From: Chloroflexota bacterium
GTDB lineage: Bacteria; Chloroflexota; Limnocylindria; Limnocylindrales; CSP1-4
NCBI GenBank assembly: GCA_005880805.1
Contig: VBFZ01000163.1
Location: 1 to 20,784, forward strand
Direction: 5' to 3'
DNA length: 20,784 bases
Below the pieces are notes generated by a model. The model was given only the letters and a program-made list of their open reading frames with translations, was not told where the DNA came from and did not search any database. A program made the translations under genes and the position numbers. This document shows, piece by piece, positions 1-7,244 of this stretch (within the stretch, counting starts at the first letter, position 1; each line of letters starts with the position of its first letter).

Positions 1-458
1 GGCTCCTCGGCCGGATCGGTCAGGTAGCTCTCGAAGCGCGACTCGAAACGATCGCCTGCGGGCGATGCCGACATGGCCCAGCGCAGACCGTTCGCCACGC
101 CCCACTGTTGGAGCGCCTCGTTCGCGCCGACGAGCCCCTCGTACGGGCCGGTGTCGGTGATCACGCCGTAGCGGCCGGCGGGCAAGGTTCCAGAAACGAT
201 CTGTCCGCGGTGCGGCGGAGGCGACGAAACGGGCACGCCGACCTCGATGTCGAGCTCACGCTCCATGTCGATCACGTTGAACCGGACGAGGGGTGGGCCG
301 GCCGGCGGGATGCCGTCGGCGGCCAGGCGGTCGAACACCTGCGGGAACGAACGATCGATCGCAGGGCCAAGACCGGCCATCGGGACACGCGATCGAATCC
401 CGACGTACGGCTGCTCCTCGCGCTCGACGATCCGAGGTTCGCCCGACATCCCGGACAT
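1..458 (-). CDS. GyrI-like / AraC effector-binding domain protein (C-terminus cut by window edge)
   Basis: The reverse strand is open from about position 497 to the window edge and reads as a GyrI-like small-molecule-binding domain. It begins EPRIVEREEQPYVGIRSRVP, continues with PPLVRFNVIDM and ELDIEVGVPV, then LPAGRYGVITDTGPYEGL and WAMSASPAGDRFESRFESYL, and ends in DPAEEP at the edge. These are the usual segments of stand-alone GyrI-like proteins, which bind hydrophobic or cationic ligands or inhibit gyrase; no DNA-binding domain is seen in the visible part. I chose the ATG at 458-456, 19 nt after the upstream gene. An in-frame GTG at 497 would overlap that gene by 20 nt, and neither start has a convincing ribosome-binding site. 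About 152 residues are visible, so only the extreme C-terminus should be missing. The family call is firm; ligand and role are unknown. Confidence 0.8.
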   Translation of the reverse strand, partial: MSGMSGEPRIVEREEQPYVGIRSRVPMAGLGPAIDRSFPQVFDRLAADGIPPAGPPLVRFNVIDMERELDIEVGVPVSSPPPHRGQIVSGTLPAGRYGVITDTGPYEGLVGANEALQQWGVANGLRWAMSASPAGDRFESRFESYLTDPAEE

Positions 459-477
459 ACGGTAGCGGGTCGTGCGA

Positions 478-1566
478 TCAGCAACCCTCGTGCTCACCGC
501 GCTTGCGCCGGCCGAACCCGAATTCGCCCAGCCGACGCCGGACCAGCGGAAGCCACACGAATCCGACAGTCGCCTGCGCCAGCAGGGCCAGGATCAGCAG
601 CAGTCCGGGCACCGTGAGGAAGACCGCGGGGATCGCCCAGTCGAAACCCGCGAACCCCCCGAAGTCGCCGCCGAGAACGTCCACGGGAGCGAAGTTCGCT
701 GCCGTCAGGGCGAAGGGCTCGTCGGGCCCCGCGCCTGCGCCCGCTCCCGTGCCTGGTCGGGAGGACGGTCCCGGTAGGCCTCCGGTGGTTGGGCCCTGAC
801 CGGATTCGGGAGCCCGATCCGAGGGCGTTGGAGACTGATCCCCGCCGATTGCGCCGCCCGAACCTGGGGATCCTCCAGGTCGCGTGGACGAGGCCGGGGT
901 CGGGCCGGCGCCTGACGAAGGTGTCGGGGGTGCGCCGCCACCAAGGGACGGTGTCGGAGTCGCCATCAGCGTCGGCGTGGGAGTGGACCCGGGATTAGAA
1001 GACGGGCCCGGGGTGGAGGTCGGCGTCGGCGTCGGTCCGGGGGTCGAGGTTGGGGCTGGAGTGGAGGTCGGCGTGGAGGTCGGCGTGGGGGTGGCCGTCG
1101 ACGTTGGCGTGGGCGTGGCCGTCGACGTTGGCTGCGGCGTGGCCGTCGACGTTGGTTTCGGGGTTGCCGTGGGCGTTGGGACGGGTGCGGCGGTGACCGT
1201 GATGGTGACGAGCGTCGAGCAATTCAGAAGGCAGCCGCTAGGGTGATATCGCCACTGGTCGGTTCCGACGAAGCCGGGGTTCGGCGTGTACCGGAAGCCA
1301 CCGTTCGACGAGAGGAGCAGTGTGCCGTGGGCAGGGTTCGACTCCTTGATCGCAGTGGTCGAAAGGAGCGCGGTGTCGTTCGCCAGCACACCCGGCGCGG
1401 CGACGTTCAGCACGGTGTCCTGCACCACCGAATACGAGTCCGGCATCGGCAGCAGACCGAGCGCCGAGACGCGCTGGGTCCAGGGCCCCGCGGCCAGGAC
1501 AGTCGCGGCTGCGGCGGCAACGACAACGCCGAGGAAGGAGATCCGCGTGAATCGTCCCGTCCTCAT
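478..1566 (-). CDS. Secreted/anchored Pro-Thr-rich protein with one Ig/cadherin-like domain and C-terminal membrane helix
   Basis: 362 residues. Residues about 1-35 form a signal peptide with a basic start, an Ala/Val core and a possible cleavage site after VSA. Residues about 40-125 resemble a bacterial Ig/cadherin-like repeat (DSYSVVQDTVLNV, APGVLANDT, NGGFRYTPNPGFVGTDQWRY), with Cys112 and Cys116 able to form a small disulphide loop. Residues about 127-205 are a Pro/Thr/Ser linker of PTPTSTATP units, followed by a Gly/Pro/Ser-rich stretch to about 282. A hydrophobic helix at about 309-336 and a basic tail (RRRLGEFGFGRRKRG) follow, a membrane-anchor layout lacking an LPXTG motif. The ATG overlaps the stop of the upstream GGDEF/HD-GYP gene as ATGA, so the two are probably translated together. 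A surface stalk or adhesin-like role is inferred only from the architecture. Confidence 0.75.
   Translation of the reverse strand: MRTGRFTRISFLGVVVAAAAATVLAAGPWTQRVSALGLLPMPDSYSVVQDTVLNVAAPGVLANDTALLSTTAIKESNPAHGTLLLSSNGGFRYTPNPGFVGTDQWRYHPSGCLLNCSTLVTITVTAAPVPTPTATPKPTSTATPQPTSTATPTPTSTATPTPTSTPTSTPAPTSTPGPTPTPTSTPGPSSNPGSTPTPTLMATPTPSLGGGAPPTPSSGAGPTPASSTRPGGSPGSGGAIGGDQSPTPSDRAPESGQGPTTGGLPGPSSRPGTGAGAGAGPDEPFALTAANFAPVDVLGGDFGGFAGFDWAIPAVFLTVPGLLLILALLAQATVGFVWLPLVRRRLGEFGFGRRKRGEHEGC
1091..1162. repeat. 24-bp tandem repeat, three copies, in the Pro/Thr linker
   Basis: Three consecutive 24-bp units start at 1091, 1115 and 1139, each opening with GTGGCCGTCGACGTTGG on the plus strand. They encode the TSTATP-x-P units of the Pro/Thr-rich linker on the minus strand. 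Further degenerate copies continue on both sides (about 1020-1090 and 1163-1190). Such an array can change length by slippage or unequal recombination without shifting the frame. Confidence 0.85.
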
Positions 1567-3404
1567 GCCACTTCCCGCCGGGGCACGTAGAGGGTCGGCC
1601 GCCGAGCATCGACTTCCGGCAGCGGCGGATTCTCAGCCGTCTCGATCCCGGCCACGAACGCGCGAACGAGGCGCTCCTCCAGCTGGGTGCCGGCCGCGTC
1701 CTCGAGGCGGTGGAGCGCCTCGCGGATGTCGAGCGCCTTCCGGTATGGCCGGGTGGTCGTCATTGCCGAGAACGCGTCCCCGACCGCCAGGATCCGGCCG
1801 ATCAGCGGGATCGACTCACCCTCAAGGCGGTCCAGATAGCCCTCCCCGTCCCAACGCTCGTGATGGAACCGGATGCCGGCGCGCACGAGGTCCACCTCCG
1901 GGACGTCGCGCACGATCATGTCGCCCAGCGCGACGTGTTGTTTCAGGATGTCCTGCTCGGCGATCGTCAGGCGCCCGGGCTTGCGGAGGATCGCGTCCGG
2001 GACGCCGATCTTGCCGACGTCGTGCAGCAGGCCGGCGAGTCGGATCGAACGGATGAGGTCGGGGTCGAGGTCCAGCTGCTCGGCGAGGAAGACCGCGTAG
2101 CGGGAGACGTCCTCCGAGTGCCGTTTCGTGTAGCGGTCCTTCGTATCGACGGCGATCACGAGTCCCTGCAGCACGTCGAAGCTGCTTGCGACCGCCGTCT
2201 CGGTGTCGTCCACGCCTGCGACGCGGATCGCGTCACCTCCGCTGGCTTTGGCCTCCTCCAGCGTGCGAACCACGGTCGACAGCAACCCGGTGACCGACGA
2301 GCCGTGCTCCGGGAAGGTCGCCAGGCCGGCACTGATCGTCACGGGAAGCCGTTCGGTGGCCTCGAACTGGAGGCTCAGGTCGACAAGCGCGGTGCGGATC
2401 CGCTCGACGGCCGGCTCGAGCTCGACCACGCCCTCGGCGTGCGCCACGAGCAGGAACTCGTCGGGACCGTAGCGCCCGACCAGCACCGTTTCGGGGACGT
2501 GCCGCTTCATGAGCTCCACGAGGGAGATCAGGACGTCATCGCCGGCGCGGTGCCCGTGGTTGTCGTTCAGCAGCCGGAAGTTGTCGACGTCGATCAAGGC
2601 CACGCCAAGCGGAACGCCTACAGCCCTGGCGCGCTCGAGCTCCTGGCTCAGGAGGCCGACCAACGCGCCGTGCGTCAGCGTCCCCGTCAGCGGGTCCCGC
2701 CGGGTCGACTCGATCAACGCAGCCTGCTGCCGAAGGAGCCGCCGCTGGGCCGACCGGAAGATCAGGAACAGGACCGCAGCAGCGATGAGCCCCGCGCTGA
2801 GGGTCAGCACGACCACGTCGTGGCGGACGCCGGCGAGCCGTTCGAGGATGGGGCCGGCATCGCGCCAGATCGAAACGACTGCCCGCACCTGCCCGCCGCT
2901 GCTTGCTGGCAGGAACTCACGGAGCAGGGTCGGGGAGCCGAAGGCGGCCGTGCCGGGAGCGGCGCCGGCCGCGTCCGCAGACACCAGCCCGGCCCGGGCC
3001 GATCCGGCGACGGCGAGGGCGAACTCGCCGTCGACCGGGGTTCGGGAGCCGGCGAACGACGGATCGTCGGTGGCGAGGATGGTGCCGTCGGGCAAGCGAA
3101 GCTCGACGTGGAGGATCTCGCCGGGTCGGGTCAGCGTTGCGAGTTGTGACTGGAGGCGGGCCAGCTCATCCGGCGTGACCGCGCGGCCGCCGTCCTGCAG
3201 GTAGCGGGGCTGGACGTAGGCGTTCACGAACGCCCGTGCGGTGGCGGAGTCGCTGCCGACGACGTCGGTCAAGGCCGATGCGGAGAAATGCGCCGAGACC
3301 ATGAGCGCCTGCGCCGCAGCCGTGATCCCGACCAGCGCCAGGAACGCGCCGAAGACCAGGATCAGGAGGATCGGGCGGCGGATTCGTGGCTCGGAGCCGA
3401 ACAC
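1563..3404 (-). CDS. Membrane GGDEF / HD-GYP cyclic-di-GMP-type protein with altered signature motifs
   Basis: 613 residues. A helix at about 10-34 and another at about 196-216 flank an extracytoplasmic sensor-like region. A GGDEF domain follows at about 237-396 (DPLTGTLTHGAL, DVDNFRLLNDNHGHRAGDDV, GRYGPDEFLLV), then an HD-GYP domain at about 408-590 (HDVGK at 461-465, His490, HHERWDGEGYLDRLEGESIP at 514-533, GDAFSAMTTTRPYRKA). These families make and break cyclic di-GMP. The GGDEF signature reads GPDEF and the GYP signature reads GYL; no RxxD inhibitory site stands before the signature. The cyclase half may be inactive, whereas the HD metal-binding residues look intact. The start is GTG with GAGAGG 10 nt upstream. 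A possible weak promoter (TTGGGG, 17 nt, TACGCT on the minus strand) lies at 3443-3471. Confidence 0.9.
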   Translation of the reverse strand: MFGSEPRIRRPILLILVFGAFLALVGITAAAQALMVSAHFSASALTDVVGSDSATARAFVNAYVQPRYLQDGGRAVTPDELARLQSQLATLTRPGEILHVELRLPDGTILATDDPSFAGSRTPVDGEFALAVAGSARAGLVSADAAGAAPGTAAFGSPTLLREFLPASSGGQVRAVVSIWRDAGPILERLAGVRHDVVVLTLSAGLIAAAVLFLIFRSAQRRLLRQQAALIESTRRDPLTGTLTHGALVGLLSQELERARAVGVPLGVALIDVDNFRLLNDNHGHRAGDDVLISLVELMKRHVPETVLVGRYGPDEFLLVAHAEGVVELEPAVERIRTALVDLSLQFEATERLPVTISAGLATFPEHGSSVTGLLSTVVRTLEEAKASGGDAIRVAGVDDTETAVASSFDVLQGLVIAVDTKDRYTKRHSEDVSRYAVFLAEQLDLDPDLIRSIRLAGLLHDVGKIGVPDAILRKPGRLTIAEQDILKQHVALGDMIVRDVPEVDLVRAGIRFHHERWDGEGYLDRLEGESIPLIGRILAVGDAFSAMTTTRPYRKALDIREALHRLEDAAGTQLEERLVRAFVAGIETAENPPLPEVDARRPTLYVPRREVA

Positions 3405-3606
3405 GTTCGGGTGGCCTCTCGTCGGGGGCAGGCGATATGGCGAGCGTATGCATGCGCGCGCGAGCCCCCAACCGGACGAGAGTCACGGCTGGCTGGACGA
3501 AGGTCCGGTGCGGGCGCGCACGCCCCCGTCCTGCGGCTCTCCGTGATCCTGTCCCCCGCCGCGTCGGTATCCTTCAACGCCAGTCGCAGCAGGCTCGAGG
3601 AGTCAC

Positions 3607-4311
3607 GTGGAACGCCCGACATCCCGGTCTCAAAGCCTTCAGAGAATCGGCCTGATCGTGGCCGTCGCAGGGGTCGCTGTTCTCGCGATCGGCAACACGC
3701 TCCCGTGGGGGAGCGCCGGGGAGCTGAACCGCTACGGCGCCTTCGACTCGTACGCCGATGGGCTGTGGGCCTTCCTCTGCGGACTTGCGCTCATCGGAGT
3801 CCTGCTCCGAGGTGGGACAGCCCGCAGTCGGACCAGGACGGTGCAGCTGCTGCCCGCGCTCCTCGGCATCGGAACGCTCCTGCTCGCGTTCGTGGGCTTT
3901 CGAGCGGTGCAGGCCTGGGTCGGCAGCCTGGCAGCGCTCGGTCACCAGGACGGAAAACTCGAGCCCGGCGTTTACTTGAGCCTCCTCGGTGGCGCGCTCG
4001 CTGCGGCCGGAGGCATCCTCTACAGCTGGGTGACGGTGCGCGAGATGCCGGTCCTGCCGACCGTGGCCGAGACGGACGTCGATTTCGCCCGCGACCTCGT
4101 CCTCCGCTTGCTGCTGGTGGTCGCGTTCACGGTTGGCGGGGGAGCGGCGGGAGTGGTCCTCGCGCTCCAGATCGCGGCCGGCCTGGGAAGCGGCCTCATC
4201 CTGATGATGCTGGCGCTGATCGGAGCGGGAGCTGGAGCAGCGGTTGGCGACCGAGTGTGGAAAGCGTTCTTCGGGCCGCCGGCGCCGTCGGGAAGAGTGG
4301 GCAGCCGCTGA
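3607..4311 (+). CDS. Predicted six-helix membrane protein of unknown function
   Basis: 234 residues starting at GTG, with GAGGAG 4 nt upstream. Six hydrophobic segments can be read at about 12-31, 50-67, 79-97, 121-141, 164-190 and 192-213, with a short polar N-terminus and a C-terminal tail (DRVWKAFFGPPAPSGRVG). The outside loop after helix 1 carries LPWGSAGELNRYGAFDSYADG, a pattern of small aromatic and acidic residues seen in many uncharacterised actinobacterial and Chloroflexota membrane proteins. I recognise no catalytic motif or transporter signature. It is divergent from the GGDEF/HD-GYP gene (202-nt gap with no strong promoter seen) and ends about 55 nt before the trp promoter. No function is proposed. 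Confidence 0.7.
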   Translation: MERPTSRSQSLQRIGLIVAVAGVAVLAIGNTLPWGSAGELNRYGAFDSYADGLWAFLCGLALIGVLLRGGTARSRTRTVQLLPALLGIGTLLLAFVGFRAVQAWVGSLAALGHQDGKLEPGVYLSLLGGALAAAGGILYSWVTVREMPVLPTVAETDVDFARDLVLRLLLVVAFTVGGGAAGVVLALQIAAGLGSGLILMMLALIGAGAGAAVGDRVWKAFFGPPAPSGRVGSR

Positions 4312-4365
4312 AGCGACCCGACCGAGGAGCTGCGGGGCCGTCGGTGTGGTCTACAGCGGGGCGCC

Positions 4366-4394
4366 TTGACGCCCTCAAGACCCTCGCCTAGACT
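4366..4394 (+). promoter_or_regulatory. Promoter of the trp T-box operon
   Basis: TTGACG at 4366-4371 and TAGACT at 4389-4394 are separated by exactly 17 nt, close to the vegetative sigma-factor consensus. Transcription would begin near 4401, just before the first paired elements of the T-box leader. The site lies in the gap after the six-helix membrane protein gene. Confidence 0.7.
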
Positions 4395-4414
4395 CCCCGC
4401 CACATCTGAACAGG

Positions 4415-4706
4415 GCGATGAACGGGACGAGTACCCGTCGTGCGTCGGCACAGAGACCCGGTGGCTGGTGGAAACCGGGACGACAGCGACAGGGAATGGA
4501 CCCCGGAGCCTCCGGACCGAACGCTCGGCGTCGCCGAGCCAGTAGGCTCCGGCGCAGAGCGCCAGCGATAGAGGGCAGCGCCGATCGGCGGCGAAGGATC
4601 GCATCCCGAGTCGACCCGTCGGTCACGTGAGTGCGGCATCGCCGAATGAGGGTGGCACCGCGGAAGGCTCGACCTTTCGTCCCAGGGACGAAAGGTCGTT
4701 TTGTTT
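4415..4706 (+). promoter_or_regulatory. T-box riboswitch, tryptophan specifier (UGG), controlling trpEGD(CFB)A
   Basis: Stem I shows the AGTA loop-E strand at 4430-4433, the AGAGA bulge at 4452-4456 and the apical helix CCCGGT/ACCGGG (4457-4462 with 4474-4479) around a GGCTGGTGGAA loop. On its 3' side GGGAA is followed by the specifier TGG at 4497-4499 and then A. A 9-bp helix (CCGGAGCCT 4503-4511 with AGGCTCCGG 4544-4552) encloses a second hairpin. The invariant box AGGGTGGCACCGCG stands at 4649-4662, and its TGGC bulge complements GCCA, the end of a tRNA with discriminator G, as in bacterial tRNA-Trp. CGTCCC at 4678-4683 can form the antiterminator or join the terminator. By family knowledge, uncharged tRNA-Trp stabilises the antiterminator so that trp genes are transcribed when Trp is scarce. 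Confidence 0.95.
4670..4706 (+). terminator. T-box intrinsic terminator
   Basis: CGACCTTTCGTCC (4670-4682) and GGACGAAAGGTCG (4686-4698) form a perfect 13-bp stem with a 3-nt loop, followed by TTTTGTTT. The 5' arm overlaps the antiterminator partner of the T-box, so the two structures exclude each other. This is the off state when tRNA-Trp is charged. Confidence 0.95.
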
Positions 4707-4726
4707 CTCGGGCGTCGGCGCCCGAG
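4707..4726 (+). other. Stem-loop between the T-box terminator and trpE
   Basis: CTCGGGCG and CGCCCGAG form a perfect 8-bp stem with a TCGG loop directly after the terminator T-tract and 14 nt before the trpE ribosome-binding site. It has no T-tract of its own. It may protect the 5' end of a processed trp message, but no role can be shown from sequence. Confidence 0.45.
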
Positions 4727-4755
4727 CGCCGCACCAGCCCGGAGGGCCACCGTCG

Positions 4756-6489
4756 ATGACAACGACAGATCCGCTCAGCCTCACTGCCGCGAAGCGCCTG
4801 GCCGCCAACGCGGACACGCTGCTCCTCAAGGCGAGCCGCCCGGCCGACCTCGAGACGCCGATCGGGGCGTTTCTGCGCCTCGACGATGGCGGTCCGGCCT
4901 ACCTCCTCGAGTCGGTCGAAGGCGGCGAGCGCCTGGGCCGCTACTCGTTCCTGGGCGTCGTCCCGCGGCGGCTGCTCGAGGTCCGTGGATCGTCGGCGAC
5001 GATCCAGACGCGGCCCGTGACGGTCGACGAGTACGACCCGTCGCTGCCGACCGAGACCTTCGAGGCGCCCGACCCGCTGGACGCCCTGCGTCGGTTCGTC
5101 ACGAGGCGGCGGGTCGAGCCGCGCGACGGCATGCCGAGATTCACGGGCGGAGCAGTGGGCGCGCTGGCCTACGACGCCGTCACCGCCTTCGAGCCGACCG
5201 TCCCGCTCCCGGAACGCGACCCGGTCGGTGTTGCCACCGCGACGTTCATCGAGACCGACCTGGTCCTGGTGTTCGATCACCTGACCCACGATCTCTCCGC
5301 GATCGCCTCGCTGCACACGGCGGCGGCGGATCTCGAGGGCCGCTATCGCATCGCCGAGCGGGCGATCTTCGAGGCGCTGGAGCGAACTGCCCGGCCGACG
5401 GCAGCCGAGATGGCGAACGGGACCGGCGCGAAGGCCTCGGGCGGGCCCGGTACTGGCGCGAGCTCGGCAGCCAGGGGCGGGGTCGGCCTGCCCCCTGAAG
5501 GAATCGACACGAGCCTGGGACGCGAGGCCTACATCCGTGCCGTCGAGGTCGCCAAGGACGCCATCGCGGCAGGCGAAGCCATCCAGGTCGTCCTGGCTCG
5601 GCGCCAGTCGATCGACATGCCGTCGCTCGCCGACGGACGGCCGCTCGACGGTATTGCCCTGTACCGAGCGCTGCGCCGGGTGAACCCGAGCCCGTATCTC
5701 TTCTTCGTGCGAACGCCGGCCTTCGAGGTCGTCGGCGCGTCGCCCGAGCTCCTTCTGCAGGTCGAGGGTGACCGCCTCACGACGCACCCCATCGCAGGGA
5801 CGCGGCCTCGCGGCGCCACGCCTGCCGAGGACGAGATCCTCTCGGAGCAGCTGCAGCGCGATCCGAAGGAGCGTGCGGAGCACGTCATGCTCGTCGACCT
5901 GGGCCGCAACGACCTCGGTCGCGTGGCCAGGCCCGGGACGGTCGCCGTCACGAAGTACATGGAGGTCGAGCGCTATAGCCACGTCCTCCACCTCGTTTCC
6001 CACGTCGAGGGCCGTCTGCGGCCGGATCTCGACGCGGTCGACGCGCTCCGGGCCGTGTTCCCTGCCGGCACGCTGTCCGGCGCCCCGAAGGTCCGCGCGA
6101 TGCAGCTCATCGCCGCGGCCGAAGGCGAGCGGCGCGGCCTGTACGGCGGCGCGGTCGGCTACCTGGGCTATGACGGCAACCTCGACACGGCGATCACGAT
6201 CCGCTCCGCGGTCCTGCGCGACGGCATGGCCCACGTCCACAGCGGTGCCGGCATCGTCGCCGGGTCGGTCCCCGAGCGGGAGTTCGAGGAGACCGAGCAC
6301 AAGGCGGCCGCCCTGCGACGGGCGATCGAACTGGCCGCCGGGCTCGATGGCTCGGGCGTCCGTGATGCCGGGGCGGGCTCGGGCGCCGTCGATGCCGGGG
6401 CGGGCTCGGGCGCCGTCGATCGGGTGGTCGGGGACGCTCGGGACACCGCTGGGGCGCCCCCGGTAGGCCAGGCAGGTGGTCGGCCGTGA
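4756..6489 (+). CDS. trpE: Anthranilate synthase component I (TrpE)
   Basis: 577 residues. TrpE converts chorismate to anthranilate using ammonia supplied by TrpG. The N-terminal domain carries the tryptophan-sensing motif LLES at 50-53 followed by GRYSFLG, so allosteric feedback is expected. The C-terminal chorismate-binding domain has HPIAGTRPRG at 344-353, GRNDLGRV from 383 and GAGIVAGSVPEREFEETEHK from 497. I place the start at the ATG at 4756, with GGAGGG 9 nt upstream. The frame is open back to a GTG at 4627, but that would run through the T-box and its terminator. A Gly/Ala-rich linker separates the two domains (about residues 215-250), and the C-terminus ends in a low-complexity tail containing a 9-residue duplication. 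The stop overlaps trpG by GTGA. Confidence 0.97.
   Translation: MTTTDPLSLTAAKRLAANADTLLLKASRPADLETPIGAFLRLDDGGPAYLLESVEGGERLGRYSFLGVVPRRLLEVRGSSATIQTRPVTVDEYDPSLPTETFEAPDPLDALRRFVTRRRVEPRDGMPRFTGGAVGALAYDAVTAFEPTVPLPERDPVGVATATFIETDLVLVFDHLTHDLSAIASLHTAAADLEGRYRIAERAIFEALERTARPTAAEMANGTGAKASGGPGTGASSAARGGVGLPPEGIDTSLGREAYIRAVEVAKDAIAAGEAIQVVLARRQSIDMPSLADGRPLDGIALYRALRRVNPSPYLFFVRTPAFEVVGASPELLLQVEGDRLTTHPIAGTRPRGATPAEDEILSEQLQRDPKERAEHVMLVDLGRNDLGRVARPGTVAVTKYMEVERYSHVLHLVSHVEGRLRPDLDAVDALRAVFPAGTLSGAPKVRAMQLIAAAEGERRGLYGGAVGYLGYDGNLDTAITIRSAVLRDGMAHVHSGAGIVAGSVPEREFEETEHKAAALRRAIELAAGLDGSGVRDAGAGSGAVDAGAGSGAVDRVVGDARDTAGAPPVGQAGGRP
6364..6417 (+). repeat. 27-bp perfect tandem duplication at the 3' end of trpE
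   Basis: Two identical 27-bp units, each starting GATGCCGGGGCGGGCTCGGG, lie at 6364-6390 and 6391-6417. Each encodes DAGAGSGAV in the C-terminal tail of TrpE, beyond the catalytic domain. The identity of the copies suggests a recent duplication. Confidence 0.9.
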
Positions 6490-7244
6490 TCCTCGTCGTC
6501 GACAACTACGACTCGTTCACGTTCAACCTCGTCCAGGCGCTGGAGGCGGCTGGCGCTTCGGTGCGTGTCTATCGGAACGACGCGATCGACAAGGCCGGCC
6601 TCGAGGCCCTCGCCGACGACCCCGCGGCGGACCTGCGGGGCATCGTGATCTCTCCCGGACCGGGCTCGCCTGACTCGGCGGGCGTCTCCGTCGCGACGAT
6701 CGAGGTCGCGGCGGAGCGGCGAATCCCGTTGCTCGGCGTTTGCCTCGGGATGCAGTCGATGGCCGCAGCGTTCGGGGCCGCGATCGTTCGGGCACCAACG
6801 CTGGTGCACGGCGAGGCGTCCGAGGTCGACCACGACGGAGCCGGCCTGCTCGCCGGCCTCCCGGACAGCTTCGCAGCCGCCCGTTACCACTCCCTGTGCG
6901 TCGACCCGGCCACACTGCCGGCCGAGCTGCAGGTGACTGCGACGAGTCCGGTCGATGGAGTCGTGATGGGCCTCCGTCACGTGTCCCTCCCACTCGAGGG
7001 CGTCCAGTTTCATCCCGAATCCGTCCTCACCCCGGAGGGTCCCCACCTCCTTGCCAACTTCCTGCGCCTGGCGGGCGAGGGCGAGGCAGGGCGCCTGGAC
7101 GCCGCGACCGGTTCGTTTGCGACCCGGGGGATGACGGAGCCCGTGGCAGCGGAGACGATCGGGAGTGCCGGCGGAGGCGCGACGGGTGCCACAGCCGCGA
7201 CGAGCGCTAGAGCCGGGACGAGTGCTCCAGGAGGGTCACGATGA
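6486..7244 (+). CDS. trpG: Anthranilate synthase component II, glutamine amidotransferase (TrpG)
   Basis: 252 residues. TrpG hydrolyses glutamine and passes ammonia to TrpE. It is a class I glutamine amidotransferase: the N-terminus VVDNYDSFTFNLVQ, an oxyanion-hole region SPGPGSPDSAG, the nucleophile Cys86 in LLGVCLGMQS, and His176/Glu178 in VQFHPES. The start is GTG at 6486, overlapping the trpE stop as GTGA, which fits translational coupling of the two subunits. The catalytic domain ends near residue 196. The remaining 55 or so residues form an Ala/Gly/Thr-rich tail not usual in TrpG proteins. No phosphoribosyltransferase domain is fused, as TrpD is separate. Confidence 0.97.
   Translation: MILVVDNYDSFTFNLVQALEAAGASVRVYRNDAIDKAGLEALADDPAADLRGIVISPGPGSPDSAGVSVATIEVAAERRIPLLGVCLGMQSMAAAFGAAIVRAPTLVHGEASEVDHDGAGLLAGLPDSFAAARYHSLCVDPATLPAELQVTATSPVDGVVMGLRHVSLPLEGVQFHPESVLTPEGPHLLANFLRLAGEGEAGRLDAATGSFATRGMTEPVAAETIGSAGGGATGATAATSARAGTSAPGGSR

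Noticed and set aside
884..1246. Plus-strand Val/Gly-repeat frame opposite the Pro/Thr linker
   Set aside because: It is the mirror of the PTPTSTATP repeats; the minus-strand frame has a signal peptide, a domain and a membrane anchor.
1710..3149. 479-residue plus-strand frame opposite the GGDEF/HD-GYP gene
   Set aside because: It is a high-GC antisense shadow with no domain; the minus strand carries clear motifs.
4627..4755. N-terminal extension of trpE from a GTG at 4627
   Set aside because: It crosses the T-box sequence and terminator; the ATG at 4756 has a good ribosome-binding site and gives a normal TrpE N-terminus.
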